Positions 1 through 13,556 of a DNA stretch of 64,000 nt are shown piece by piece. Where the stretch lies: positions 1-64,000 of the forward strand of contig JAKZAN010000116.1 in the NCBI GenBank assembly GCA_023053545.1, in the 5' to 3' direction. The DNA is from Lepidurus packardi. Lineage: Eukaryota; Arthropoda; Branchiopoda; Notostraca; Triopsidae. The notes beneath the pieces were generated by a model. That model did no database searches, had not been told where the DNA came from, and was given only the letters and a program-made list of their open reading frames with translations. Position 1 is the stretch's first letter. Each line of letters opens with the position of its first letter. Both the position numbers and the translations under genes were made by a program.

Positions 1-3000
1 AAGGAATTAATTCAGTCAGTAAGGAATTAATTCAGTCCGTAAGGAATTAATTCAGTCCGTAAGGAATTAATTCAGTCCGTAAGGAATTAATTCAGTCCGT
101 AAGGAATAAGTTCAGTACGTAAGGAATTAATTCAGTCCGTAATCGATTAATTAAGTCCGTAATGAATTAATTCAGTCCGTATGAAATTAATTCAGTCCGT
201 AAGGAATTAATAAAGGAATTAATTCAGTCCGTAAGGAATTAATTCAGTCCGTAATGAATTAATTCAGTCAGTAAGGAATTAATTCAGTCCGTAATGAATT
301 AATTCAGTCCTTAAGGAATTAATAAAATCCGTACGGAATTAATTCAGACCGTAAGGAATTAATAAAGTACGTAAGGAATTAATAAAGTACGTAAGGAATT
401 AATTAAGTCCGTAAGGAATTAATTCAGTCAGTAAGGAATTAATTCAGTCCGTAAGGAATTAATTCAGTCCGTAAGGAATTAATTCAGTCAGTAAGGAATT
501 AATTCAGTCCGTAAGGAATTAATTCAGTCCGTAAGGAATTAATTCAGTCCGTAAGGAATTAATTCAGTCCGTAAGGAATTAATTCAGTCCGTAAGGAATT
601 AATTCAGTCCGTAAGGAATTAATTCAATCCGTAAGGAATTAATTCAGTCCGTAAGGAATTAATTCAGTCCGTAAGGATTTAATTCAGTCCGTAAGGTATT
701 AATTCAGTCCGTAAGGAATTAATTCAGTCCGTAAGGAATTAATTCAGTCCGTAAGGAATTAATTCAGTCCGTAAGGAATAAGTTCAGTACGTAAGGAATT
801 AATTCATTCCGTAATCGATTATTTAAGTCCGTAATGAATTAATTCAGTCCGTATGAAATTAATTCAGTCCGTAAGGAATTAATTAAGGAATTAATTCAGT
901 CCGTAAGGAATTAATAAAATCCGTACGGAATTAATTCAGACCGTAAGGAATTAATTAAGTACGTAAGGAATTAATTCAGTCCGTAATGAATTAATTCAGT
1001 CCGTAAGGAAATAATTCAGTCCGTAAGGATTTAATTCAGTCCGTAAGGTATTAATTCAGTCCGTAAGGAATTAATTCAGTCCGTAAGGAATAAGTTCAGT
1101 ACGTAAGGAATTAATTCAGTCCGTAATCGATTAATTAAGTCCGTAATGAATTAATTCAGTCCGTAAGGAATTAATTAAGGAATTAATTCAGTCCGTAAGG
1201 AATTAATTCAGTCCGTAATGAATTAATTCAGTCAGTAAGGAATTAATTCAGTCCGTAATGAATTAATTCAGTCCGTAAGGAATTCATAAAATCCGTACGG
1301 AATTAATTCAGTTCGTAAGGAATTTATTCAGTCCGTAAGGAATTAATAAAATCCGTACGGAATTAATTCAGTCCGTAAGGAATTAATAAAATCCGTACGG
1401 AATTAATTCAGACCGTAAGGAATTAATAAAGTACGTAAGGAATTAATTAAGTCCGTAAGGAATTAATTCAGTCAGTAAGGAATTAAATCAGTCCGTAAGG
1501 AAATAATTCAGTCCGTAAGGAATTAATTCAGTCAGTAAGGAATTAATTCAGTCCGTAAGGAATTAATTCATTCCGTAAGGAATTAATTCAGTCCGTAAGG
1601 ATTTAATTCAGTCCGTAAGGTATTAATTCAGTCCGTAAGGAATTAATTAAGTCCGTAAGGAATTAATTCAGTCAGTAAGGAATTAATTCAGTCCGTAAGG
1701 AATTAATTCAGTCCGTAAGGAATTAATTCAGTCAGTAAGGAATTAATTCAGTCCGTAAGGAATTAATTCAGTCCGTAAGGAATTAATTCAGTCCGTAAGG
1801 ATTTAATTCAGTCCGTAAGGAATAAATTCAGTCCGTAAGGAATTAATTCAGTCCGTAAGGAATTAATTCAGTCCGTAAGGATTTACTTCCGTCCGTAAGG
1901 TATTAATTCAGTCCGTAAGGAATTAATTCAGTCCGTAAGGAATAAATTCAGTACGTAAGGAATTAATTCAGTCCGTAATCGATTAATGAAGTCCGTAATG
2001 AATTAATTCAGTCCGTATGAAATTAATTCAGTCCGTAAGGAATTAATTAAGGAATTAATTCAGTCCGTAAGGAATTAATTCAGTCCGTAATGAATTAATT
2101 CAGTCCGTAAGGAATTAATTCAGTCAGTAAGGAATTAATTCAGTCCGTAAGGAATTAATTCAGTCCGTAAGGAATTAATAAAATCCGTACGGAATTAATT
2201 CAGTTCGTAAGGAATTTATTCAGTCCGTAAGGAATTAATAAAATCCGTACGGAATTAATTCAGTCCGTAAGGAATTAATAAAATCCGTACGGAATTAATT
2301 CAGACCGTAAGGAATTAATAAAGTACGTAAGGAATTAATTAAGTCCGTAAGGAATTAATTCAGTCAGTAAGGAATTAATTCAGTCCGTAAGGAATTAATT
2401 CAGTCCGTAAGGAATTAATTCAGTCAGTAAGGAATTAATTCAGTCCGTAAGGAATTAATTCAGTCCGTAAGGAATTAATTCAGTCCGTAAGGAATTAATT
2501 CAGTCCGTAAGGATTTAATTCAGTCCGTAAGGTATTAATTCAGTCCGTAAGGAATTAATTCAGTCCGTAAGGAATTATTTCAGTACGTAAGGAAATAATT
2601 CAGTCCGTAAGTAATTAATTCAGTCCGTAAGGAATAACTTCAGTACGTAAAGAAATAATTCAATCCGTAATGGATTAATTAAGTCCGTAATGAATAAATT
2701 CAGTCCGTAAGGAATTAATAAAATCCGTACGGAATTAATTCAGTCCGTGAGGAATTAATAAAATCCGTACGGAATTAATTCAGACCGTAAGGAATTAATT
2801 AAGTACGTAAGGAATTAATTAAGTCCGTAAGGAATTAATTCAGTCCGTAAGGAATTAATTCAGTCCGTAAGGAATTAATTCAGTCCGTAAGGAATTAATT
2901 CAGTCAGTAAGGAATTAATTCAGTCCGTAAGGATTTAATTCAGTCCGTAAGGTATTAATTCAGTCCGTAAGGAATTAATTCAGTCCGTAAGGAATAAGTT

Positions 3001-3840
3001 CAGTACGTAAGGAATTAATTCAGTCCGTAATCGATTAATTAAGTCCGTAATGAATTAATTCAGTCCGTATGAAATTAATTCAGTCCGTAAGGAATTAATT
3101 AAGGAATTAATTCAGTCCGTAAGGAATTAATTAAGGAATTAATTCAGTCCGTAAGGAATTAATTCAGTCCGTAATGAATTAATTCAGTCCGTAAGGAATT
3201 AATAAAATCCATACGGAATTAATTCAGACCGTAAGGAATTAATTAAGTACGTAAGGAATTAATTAAGTCCGTAAGGAATTAATTCAGTCCGTAAGGAATT
3301 AATTCAGTCCGTAAGGAATTAATTCAGTCCGTAAGGAATTAATTCAGTCAGTAAGGAATTAATTCAGTCCGTAATGAATTAATTCAGTCCGTAAGGAAAT
3401 AATTCAGTCCGTAAGGATTTAATTCAGTCCGTAAGGTATTAATTCAGTCCGTAAGGAATTAATTCAGTCCGTAAGGAATAAGTTCAGTACGTAAGGAATT
3501 AATTCAGTCCGTAATCGATTAATTAAGTCCGTAATGAATTAATTCAGTCCGTAAGGAATTAATTAAGGAATTAATTCAGTCCGTAAGGAATTAATTCAGT
3601 CCGTAATGAATTAATTCAGTCAGTAAGGAATTAATTCAGTCCGTAATGAATTAATTCAGTCCGTAAGGAATTCATAAAATCCGTACGGAATTAATTCAGT
3701 TCGTAAGGAATTTATTCAGTCCGTAAGGAATTAATAAAATCCGTACGGAATTAATTCAGACCGTAAGGAATTAATAAAGTACGTAAGGAACTAATTAAGT
3801 CCGTAAGGAATTAATTCAGTCAGTAAGGAATTAAATCAGT
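1..3840 (+). repeat. Large segmental duplication, left copy (offset about 4,576 bp)
   Basis: This stretch aligns in order with 4577-8476. Shared landmarks include the rare AATTAATAAAGGAATT join (208 and about 4784), the AATCGATT sites 141/4717 and 813/5389 (both exactly 4,576 apart), and the CATTCCG next to ATTATTTAAG (about 805/5381). The offset then steps in whole monomers to 4,596, 4,556, 4,596 and 4,636 because single or double monomers were gained or lost, for example an extra AATGAATT monomer near 5565 and a 40-bp loss near 5960. Similarity ends at about 3840/8476. The left copy may extend beyond the window. Confidence 0.88.
2569..2708 (+). repeat. Seven-monomer sub-HOR block (type copy)
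   Basis: 140 bp made of seven ordered variant monomers with the starts AAGGAATTATTTCAGTACGT, AAGGAAAT, AAGTAATT, AAGGAATAACTTCAGTACGT, AAAGAAATAATTCAATCCGT, AATGGATTAATTAAG and AATGAATAAATT. The same ordered block recurs near 7125, 8901, 10325, 12081, 13857, 16013, 16705, 17337, 18109, 19837, 20345, 21037, 23387, 24077, 31541, 32767 and 34061. Shortened copies lack the first monomers near 22561, 26160, 26760, 27350 and 27980, or lack the last ones near 29640, 30430 and 34770. It behaves as an inherited module inside domain A and is a convenient phylogenetic marker for array copies. No function is suggested by its sequence. Confidence 0.88.
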
Positions 3841-4576
3841 CCGTAAGGAATTAATTAAGTACGTAAGGAATTAATTAAGTCCGTAAGGAATTAATTCAGT
3901 CCGTAAGGAATTAATTCAGTCCGTAAGGAATTAATTCAGTCCGTAAGGAATTAATTCAGTCAGTAAGGAATTAATTAAGTCCGTAAGGAATTAATTCAGT
4001 CCGTAAGGAATTAATTCAGTCCGTAAGGAATTAATTCAGTCCGTAAGGAATTAATTCAGTCAGTAAGGAATTAATTCAGTCCGTAAGGAATTAATTCAGT
4101 CCGTAAGGAATTAATTCAGCCCGTAAGGATTTAATTCAGTCCGTAAGGTACTAATTCAGTCCGTAAGGAATTAATTCAGTCCGTAAGGAATAAGTTCAGT
4201 ACGTAAGGAATTAATTCAGTCCGTAATCGATTAATTAAGTCCGTAATGAATTAATTCAGTCCGTATGAAATTAATTCAGTCCGTAAGGAATTAATTAAGG
4301 AATTAATTCAGTCCGTAAGGAATTAATTCAGTCCGTAATGAATTAATTCAGTCAGTAAGGAATTAATTCAGTCCGTAAGGTACTAATTCAGTCCGTAAGG
4401 AATTAATTCAGTCCGTAAGGAATTAATTCAGTCAGTAAGGAATTAATTCAGTCCGTAAGGAATTAATTCAGTCCGTAAGGAATTAATAAAATCCGTAAGG
4501 AATTAATTCAGTCCGTAAGGAATTAATTCAGTCCGTAAGGAATTAATTCAGTCCGTAAGGAATTAATTCAGTCCGT

Positions 4577-7500
4577 AAGGAATTAATTCAGTCAGTAAGG
4601 AATTAATTCAGTCCGTAAGGAATTAATTCAGTCCGTAAGGAATTAATTCAGTCCGTAAGGAATTAATTCAGTCCGTAAGGAATAAGTTCAGTACGTAAGG
4701 AATTAATTCAGTCCGTAATCGATTAATTAAGTCCGTAATGAATTAATTCAGTCCGTATGAAATTAATTCAGTCCGTAAGGAATTAATAAAGGAATTAATT
4801 CAGTCCGTAAGGAATTAATTCAGTCCGTAATGAATTAATTCAGTCAGTAAGGAATTAATTCAGTCCGTAATGAATTAATTCAGTCCTTAAGGAATTAATA
4901 AAATCCGTACGGAATTAATTCAGACCGTAAGGAATTAATAAAGTACGTAAGGAATTAATAAAGTACGTAAGGAATTAATTAAGTCCGTAAGGAATTAATT
5001 CAGTCAGTAAGGAATTAATTCAGTCCGTAAGGAATTAATTCAGTCCGTAAGGAATTAATTCAGTCAGTAAGGAATTAATTCAGTCCGTAAGGAATTAATT
5101 CAGTCCGTAAGGAATTAATTCAGTCCGTAAGGAATTAATTCAGTCCGTAAGGAATTAATTCAGTCCGTAAGGAATTAATTCAGTCCGTAAGGAATTAATT
5201 CAATCCGTAAGGATTTAATTCAGTCCGTAAGGAATTAATTCAGTCCGTAAGGATTTAATTCAGTCCGTAAGGTATTAATTCAGTCCGTAAGGAATTAATT
5301 CAGTCCGTAAGGAATTAATTCAGTCCGTAAGGAATTAATTCAGTCCGTAAGGAATAAGTTCAGTACGTAAGGAATTAATTCATTCCGTAATCGATTATTT
5401 AAGTCCGTAATGAATTAATTCAGTCCGTATGAAATTAATTCAGTCCGTAAGGAATTAATTAAGGAATTAATTCAGTCCGTAAGGAATTAATAAAATCCGT
5501 ACGGAATTAATTCAGACCGTAAGGAATTAATTAAGTACGTAAGGAATTAATTCAGTCCGTAATGAATTAATTCAGTCCGTAATGAATTAATTCAGTCCGT
5601 AAGGAAATAATTCAGTCCGTAAGGATTTAATTCAGTCCGTAAGGTATTAATTCAGTCCGTAAGGAATTAATTCAGTCCGTAAGGAATAAGTTCAGTACGT
5701 AAGGAATTAATTCAGTCCGTAATCGATTAATTAAGTCCGTAATGAATTAATTCAGTCCGTAAGGAATTAATTAAGGAATTAATTCAGTCCGTAAGGAATT
5801 AATTCAGTCCGTAATGAATTAATTCAGTCAGTAAGGAATTAATTCAGTCCGTAATGAATTAATTCAGTCCGTAAGGAATTCATAAAATCCGTACGGAATT
5901 AATTCAGTTCGTAAGGAATTTATTCAGTCCGTAAGGAATTAATAAAATCCGTACGGAATTAATTCAGTCCGTAAGGAATTAATAAAGTACGTAAGGAATT
6001 AATTAAGTCCGTAAGGAATTAATTCAGTCAGTAAGGAATTAAATCAGTCCGTAAGGAATTAATTCAGTCCGTAAGGAATTAATTCAGTCAGTAAGGAATT
6101 AATTCAGTCCGTAAGGAATTAATTCATTCCGTAAGGAATTAATTCAGTCCGTAAGGATTTAATTCAGTCCGTAAGGTATTAATTCAGTCCGTAAGGAATT
6201 AATTAAGTCCGTAAGGAATTAATTCAGTCAGTAAGGAATTAATTCAGTCCGTAAGGAATTAATTCAGTCCGTAAGGAATTAATTCAGTCAGTAAGGAATT
6301 AATTCAGTCCGTAAGGAATTAATTCAGTCCGTAAGGAATTAATTCAGTCCGTAAGGATTTAATTCAGTCCGTAAGGAATAAATTCAGTCCGTAAGGAATT
6401 AATTCAGTCCGTAAGGAATTAATTCAGTCCGTAAGGATTTACTTCCGTCCGTAAGGTATTAATTCAGTCCGTAAGGAATTAATTCAGTCCGTAAGGAATA
6501 AATTCAGTACGTAAGGAATTAATTCAGTCCGTAATCGATTAATGAAGTCCGTAATGAATTAATTCAGTCCGTATGAAATTAATTCAGTCCGTAAGGAATT
6601 AATTAAGGAATTAATTCAGTCCGTAAGGAATTAATTCAGTCCGTAATGAATTAATTCAGTCCGTAAGGAATTAATTCAGTCAGTAAGGAATTAATTCAGT
6701 CCGTAAGGAATTAATTCAGTCCGTAAGGAATTAATAAAATCCGTACGGAATTAATTCAGTTCGTAAGGAATTTATTCAGTCCGTAAGGAATTAATAAAAT
6801 CCGTACGGAATTAATTCAGTCCGTAAGGAATTAATAAAATCCGTACGGAATTAATTCAGACCGTAAGGAATTAATAAAGTACGTAAGGAATTAATTAAGT
6901 CCGTAAGGAATTAATTCAGTCAGTAAGGAATTAATTCAGTCCGTAAGGAATTAATTCAGTCCGTAAGGAATTAATTCAGTCAGTAAGGAATTAATTCAGT
7001 CCGTAAGGAATTAATTCAGTCCGTAAGGAATTAATTCAGTCCGTAAGGAATTAATTCAGTCCGTAAGGATTTAATTCAGTCCGTAAGGTATTAATTCAGT
7101 CCGTAAGGAATTAATTCAGTCCGTAAGGAATTATTTCAGTACGTAAGGAAATAATTCAGTCCGTAAGTAATTAATTCAGTCCGTAAGGAATAACTTCAGT
7201 ACGTAAAGAAATAATTCAATCCGTAATGGATTAATTAAGTCCGTAATGAATAAATTCAGTCCGTAAGGAATTAATAAAATCCGTACGGAATTAATTCAGT
7301 CCGTGAGGAATTAATAAAATCCGTACGGAATTAATTCAGACCGTAAGGAATTAATTAAGTACGTAAGGAATTAATTAAGTCCGTAAGGAATTAATTCAGT
7401 CCGTAAGGAATTAATTCAGTCCGTAAGGAATTAATTCAGTCCGTAAGGAATTAATTCAGTCAGTAAGGAATTAATTCAGTCCGTAAGGAATTAATTCAGT

Positions 7501-8476
7501 CCGTAAGGAATTAATTCAGCCCGTAAGGATTTAATTCAGTCCGTAAGGTATTAATTCAGTCCGTAAGGAATTAATTCAGTCCGTAAGGAATAAGTTCAGT
7601 ACGTAAGGAATTAATTCAGTCCGTAATCGATTAATTAATTCCGTAATGAATTAATTCAGTCCGTATGAAATTAATTCAGTCCGTAAGGAATTAATTAAGG
7701 AATTAATTCAGTCCGTAAGGAATTAATTAAGGAATTAATTCAGTCCGTAAGGAATTAATTCAGTCCGTAATGAATTAATTCAGTCAGTAAGGAATTAATT
7801 CAGTCCGTAATGAATTAATTCAGTCCGTAAGGAATTAATAAAATCCATACGGAATTAATTCAGACCGTAAGGAATTAATTAAGTACGTAAGGAATTAATT
7901 AAGTCCGTAAGGAATTAATTCAGTCCGTAAGGAATTAATTCAGTCCGTAAGGAATTAATTCAGTCCGTAAGGAATTAATTCAGTCAGTAAGGAATTAATT
8001 CAGTCCGTAATGAATTAATTCAGTCCGTAAGGAAATAATTCAGTCCGTAAGGATTTAATTCAGTCCGTAAGGTATTAATTCAGTCCGTAAGGAATTAATT
8101 CAGTCCGTAAGGAATAAGTTCAGTACGTAAGGAATTAATTCAGTCCGTAATCGATTAATTAAGTCCGTAATGAATTAATTCAGTCCGTAAGGAATTAATT
8201 AAGGAATTAATTCAGTCCGTAAGGAATTAATTCAGTCCGTAATGAATTAATTCAGTCAGTAAGGAATTAATTCAGTCCGTAATGAATTAATTCAGTCCGT
8301 AAGGAATTCATAAAATCCGTACGGAATTAATTCAGTTCGTAAGGAATTTATTCAGTCCGTAAGGAATTAATAAAATCCGTACGGAATTAATTCAGACCGT
8401 AAGGAATTAATAAAGTACGTAAGGAACTAATTAAGTCCGTAAGGAATTAATTCAGTCAGTAAGGAATTAAATCAGT
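4577..8476 (+). repeat. Large segmental duplication, right copy (offset about 4,576 bp)
   Basis: Direct, adjacent copy of the stretch beginning at position 1; matching order of rare variant monomers and AATCGATT sites shows the relationship. Differences are mostly gains or losses of whole 20-bp monomers, with few base changes, as expected from unequal exchange or replication slippage in register with the monomer. Confidence 0.88.
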
Positions 8477-9975
8477 CCGTAAGGAATTAATTCAGTCCGT
8501 AAGGAATTAATTCAGTCAGTAAGGAATTAATTCAGTCCGTAAGGAATTAATTCATTCCGTAAGGAATTAATTCAGTCCGTAAGGATTTAATTCAGTCCGT
8601 AAGGTATTAATTCAGTCCGTAAGGAATTAATTAAGTCCGTAAGGAATTAATTCAGTCAGTAAGGAATTAATTCAGTCCGTAAGGAATTAATTCAGTCCGT
8701 AAGGAAATAATTCAGTCAGTAAGGAATTAATTCAGTCCGTAAGGAATTAATTCAGTCCGTAAGGAATTAATTCAGTCAGTAAGGAATTAATTCAGTCCGT
8801 AAGGAATTAATTCAGTCCGTAAGGAATTAATTCAGTCCGTAAGGATTTAATTCAGTCCGTAAGGTATTAATTCAGTCCGTAAGGAATTAATTCAGTCCGT
8901 AAGGAATTATTTCAGTACGTAAGGAAATAATTCAGTCCGTAAGTAATTAATTCAGTCCGTAAGGAATAACTTCAGTACGTAAAGAAATAATTCAATCCGT
9001 AATGGATTAATTAAGTCCGTAATGAATAAATTCAGTCCGTAAGGAATTAATAAAATCCGTACGGAATTAATTCAGTCCGTGAGGAATTAATAAAATCCGT
9101 ACGGAATTAATTCAGACCGTAAGGAATTAATTAAGTACGTAAGGAATTAATTAAGTCCGTAAGGAATTAATTCAGTCCGTAAGGAATTAATTCAGTCCGT
9201 AAGGAATTAATTCAGTCCGTAAGGAATTAATTCAGTCAGTAAGGAATTAATTCAGTCCGTAAGGAATTAATTCAGTCCGTAAGGAATTAATTCAGCCCGT
9301 AAGGATTTAATTCAGTCCGTAAGGTATTAATTCAGTCCGTAAGGAATTAATTCAGTCCGTAAGGAATAAGTTCAGTACGTAAGGAATTAATTCAGTCCGT
9401 AATCGATTAATTAAGTCCGTAATGAATTAATTCAGTCCGTATGAAATTAATTCAGTCCGTAAGGAATTAATTAAGGAATTAATTCAGTCCGTAAGGAATT
9501 AATTCAGTCCGTAATGAAATAATTCAGTCAGTAAGGAATTAATTCAGTCCGTAATGAATTAATTCAGTCCGTAAGGAATTAATAAAATCCGTACGGAATT
9601 AATTCAGACCGTAAGGAATTAATTAAGTACGTAAGGAATTAATTAAGTCCGTAAGGAATTAATTCAGTCCGTAAGGAATTAATTCAGTCCGTAAGGAATT
9701 AATTCAGTCCGTAAGGAATTAATTCAGTCAGTAAGGAATTAATTCAGTCCGTAATGAATTAATTCAGTCCGTAAGGAAATTATTCAGTCCGTAAGGATTT
9801 AATTCAGTCCGTAAGGTATTAATTCAGTCCGTAAGGAATTAATTCAGTCCGTAAGGAATAAGTTCAGTACGTAAGGAATTAATTCAGTCCGTAATCGATT
9901 AATTAAGTCCGTAATGAATTAATTCAGTCCGTAAGGAATTAATTAAGGAATTAATTCAGTCCGTAAGGAATTAAT
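7645..9975 (+). repeat. 2.3-kb segment duplicated at +3,180 bp, copy 1
   Basis: Nearly identical to 10825-13155. The offset is exactly 3,180 bp throughout (AATCGATT at 8149/11329, 9401/12581, 9893/13073). Shared rare variants include AAATCCATACGG (about 7843/11023), AAGGAACTAATTAAG (about 8421/11601) and AAGGAAATTATTCAG (about 9776/12956). I see only single differences, such as AATTAATTC against AATTGATTC at about 11668, and AATGAAAT against AATGAATT at about 9513. Confidence 0.92.
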
Positions 9976-10024
9976 TCAGTCCGTAATGAATTAATTCAGT
10001 CAGTAAGGAATTAATTCAGTCCGT

Positions 10025-10715
10025 AATGAATTAATTCAGTCCGTAAGGAATTCATAAAATCCGTACGGAATTAATTCAGTTCGTAAGGAATTTATTCAGT
10101 CCGTAAGGAATTAATAAAATCCGTACGGAATTAATTCAGTCCGTAAGGAATTAATAAAATCCGTACGGAATTAATTCAGACCGTAAGGAATTAATAAAGT
10201 ACGTAAGGAATTAATTAAGTCCGTAAGGAATTAATTCAGTCCGTAAGGAATTAATTCAGTCCGTAAGGATTTAATTCAGTCCGTAAGGTATTAATTCAGT
10301 CCGTAAGGAATTAATTCAGTCCGTAAGGAATTATTTCAGTACGTAAGGAAATAATTCAGTCCGTAAGTAATTAATTCAGTCCGTAAGGAATAACTTCAGT
10401 ACGTAAAGAAATAATTCAATCCGTAATGGATTAATTAAGTCCGTAATGAATAAATTCAGTCCGTAAGGAATTAATAAAATCCGTACGGAATTAATTCAGA
10501 CCGTAAGGAATTAATTAAGTACGTAAGGAATTAATAAAATCCGTACGGAATTAATTCAGTCCGTGAGGAATTAATAAAATCCGTACGGAATTAATTCAGA
10601 CCGTAAGGAATTAATTAAGTACGTAAGGAATTAATTAAGTCCGTAAGGAATTAATTCAGTCCGTAAGGAATTAATTCAGTCCGTAAGGAATTAATTCAGT
10701 CCGTAAGGAATTAAT
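10025..10715 (+). repeat. 0.69-kb segment repeated at +3,532 bp, copy 1
   Basis: Runs from the AATTCATAAAATCC module through the seven-monomer block to the GTGAGG monomer. The same order is found at 13557-14247, for example TTCATAAAAT at 10051 and 13583. Breakpoints differ from those of the 3,180-bp duplication, so this is a separate event. Confidence 0.82.
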
Positions 10716-10824
10716 TCAGTCCGTAAGGAATAAGTTCATTTCGTAAGGAATTAATTAATTCCGTAAGGAATTAATTCAGTCCGTAAGGATTTAATTCAGT
10801 CCGTGAGGTATTAATTCAGTCCGT

Positions 10825-13155
10825 AATGAATTAATTCAGTCCGTATGAAATTAATTCAGTCCGTAAGGAATTAATTAAGGAATTAATTCAGTCCGTAAGG
10901 AATTAATTAAGGAATTAATTCAGTCCGTAAGGAATTAATTCAGTCCGTAATGAATTAATTCAGTCAGTAAGGAATTAATTCAGTCCGTAATGAATTAATT
11001 CAGTCCGTAAGGAATTAATAAAATCCATACGGAATTAATTCAGACCGTAAGGAATTAATTAAGTACGTAAGGAATTAATTAAGTCCGTAAGGAATTAATT
11101 CAGTCCGTAAGGAATTAATTCAGTCCGTAAGGAATTAATTCAGTCCGTAAGGAATTAATTCAGTCAGTAAGGAATTAATTCAGTCCGTAATGAATTAATT
11201 CAGTCCGTAAGGAAATAATTCAGTCCGTAAGGATTTAATTCAGTCCGTAAGGTATTAATTCAGTCCGTAAGGAATTAATTCAGTCCGTAAGGAATAAGTT
11301 CAGTACGTAAGGAATTAATTCAGTCCGTAATCGATTAATTAAGTCCGTAATGAATTAATTCAGTCCGTAAGGAATTAATTAAGGAATTAATTCAGTCCGT
11401 AAGGAATTAATTCAGTCCGTAATGAATTAATTCAGTCAGTAAGGAATTAATTCAGTCCGTAATGAATTAATTCAGTCCGTAAGGAATTCATAAAATCCGT
11501 ACGGAATTAATTCAGTTCGTAAGGAATTTATTCAGTCCGTAAGGAATTAATAAAATCCGTACGGAATTAATTCAGACCGTAAGGAATTAATAAAGTACGT
11601 AAGGAACTAATTAAGTCCGTAAGGAATTAATTCAGTCAGTAAGGAATTAAATCAGTCCGTAAGGAATTGATTCAGTCCGTAAGGAATTAATTCAGTCAGT
11701 AAGGAATTAATTCAGTCCGTAAGGAATTAATTCATTCCGTAAGGAATTAATTCAGTCCGTAAGGATTTAATTCAGTCCGTAAGGTATTAATTCAGTCCGT
11801 AAGGAATTAATTAAGTCCGTAAGGAATTAATTCAGTCAGTAAGGAATTAATTCAGTCCGTAAGGAATTAATTCAGTCCGTAAGGAAATAATTCAGTCAGT
11901 AAGGAATTAATTCAGTCCGTAAGGAATTAATTCAGTCCGTAAGGAATTAATTCAGTCAGTAAGGAATTAATTCAGTCCGTAAGGAATTAATTCAGTCCGT
12001 AAGGAATTAATTCAGTCCGTAAGGATTTAATTCAGTCCGTAAGGTATTAATTCAGTCCGTAAGGAATTAATTCAGTCCGTAAGGAATTATTTCAGTACGT
12101 AAGGAAATAATTCAGTCCGTAAGTAATTAATTCAGTCCGTAAGGAATAACTTCAGTACGTAAAGAAATAATTCAATCCGTAATGGATTAATTAAGTCCGT
12201 AATGAATAAATTCAGTCCGTAAGGAATTAATAAAATCCGTACGGAATTAATTCAGTCCGTGAGGAATTAATAAAATCCGTACGGAATTAATTCAGACCGT
12301 AAGGAATTAATTAAGTACGTAAGGAATTAATTAAGTCCGTAAGGAATTAATTCAGTCCGTAAGGAATTAATTCAGTCCGTAAGGAATTAATTCAGTCCGT
12401 AAGGAATTAATTCAGTCAGTAAGGAATTAATTCAGTCCGTAAGGAATTAATTCAGTCCGTAAGGAATTAATTCAGCCCGTAAGGATTTAATTCAGTCCGT
12501 AAGGTATTAATTCAGTCCGTAAGGAATTAATTCAGTCCGTAAGGAATAAGTTCAGTACGTAAGGAATTAATTCAGTCCGTAATCGATTAATTAAGTCCGT
12601 AATGAATTAATTCAGTCCGTATGAAATTAATTCAGTCCGTAAGGAATTAATTAAGGAATTAATTCAGTCCGTAAGGAATTAATTCAGTCCGTAATGAATT
12701 AATTCAGTCAGTAAGGAATTAATTCAGTCCGTAATGAATTAATTCAGTCCGTAAGGAATTAATAAAATCCGTACGGAATTAATTCAGACCGTAAGGAATT
12801 AATTAAGTACGTAAGGAATTAATTAAGTCCGTAAGGAATTAATTCAGTCCGTAAGGAATTAATTCAGTCCGTAAGGAATTAATTCAGTCCGTAAGGAATT
12901 AATTCAGTCAGTAAGGAATTAATTCAGTCCGTAATGAATTAATTCAGTCCGTAAGGAAATTATTCAGTCCGTAAGGATTTAATTCAGTCCGTAAGGTATT
13001 AATTCAGTCCGTAAGGAATTAATTCAGTCCGTAAGGAATAAGTTCAGTACGTAAGGAATTAATTCAGTCCGTAATCGATTAATTAAGTCCGTAATGAATT
13101 AATTCAGTCCGTAAGGAATTAATTAAGGAATTAATTCAGTCCGTAAGGAATTAAT
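10825..13155 (+). repeat. 2.3-kb segment duplicated at +3,180 bp, copy 2
   Basis: Direct copy of 7645-9975 with only a handful of substitutions and no net length change. The spacing is an exact multiple of the monomer (159 x 20) because the five 12-bp truncations inside the unit sum to 60 bp. Sequence left of 10825 and right of 13155 is unrelated in module order to the flanks of copy 1. Confidence 0.92.
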
Positions 13156-13556
13156 TCAGTCCGTAAGGAATTAATTCAGTCCGTAAGGAATTAATTCAGT
13201 CCGTAAGGAATTAATTCAGTCAGTAAGGAATTAATTCAGTCCGTAATGAATTAATTCAGTCCGTAAGGAAATAATTCAGTCCGTAAGGATTTAATTCAGT
13301 CCGTAAGGTATTAATTCAGTCCGTAAGGAATTAATTCAGTCCGTAAGGAATAAGTTCAGTACGTAAGGAATTAATTCAGTCCGTAATCGATTAATTAAGT
13401 CCGTAATGAATTAATTCAGTCCGTAAGGAATTAATTAAGGAATTAATTCAGTCCGTAATGAATTAATTCAGTCCGTAATGAATTAATTCAGTCAGTAAGG
13501 AATTAATTCAGTCCGTAATGAATTAATTCAGTCAGTAAGGAATTAATTCAGTCCGT

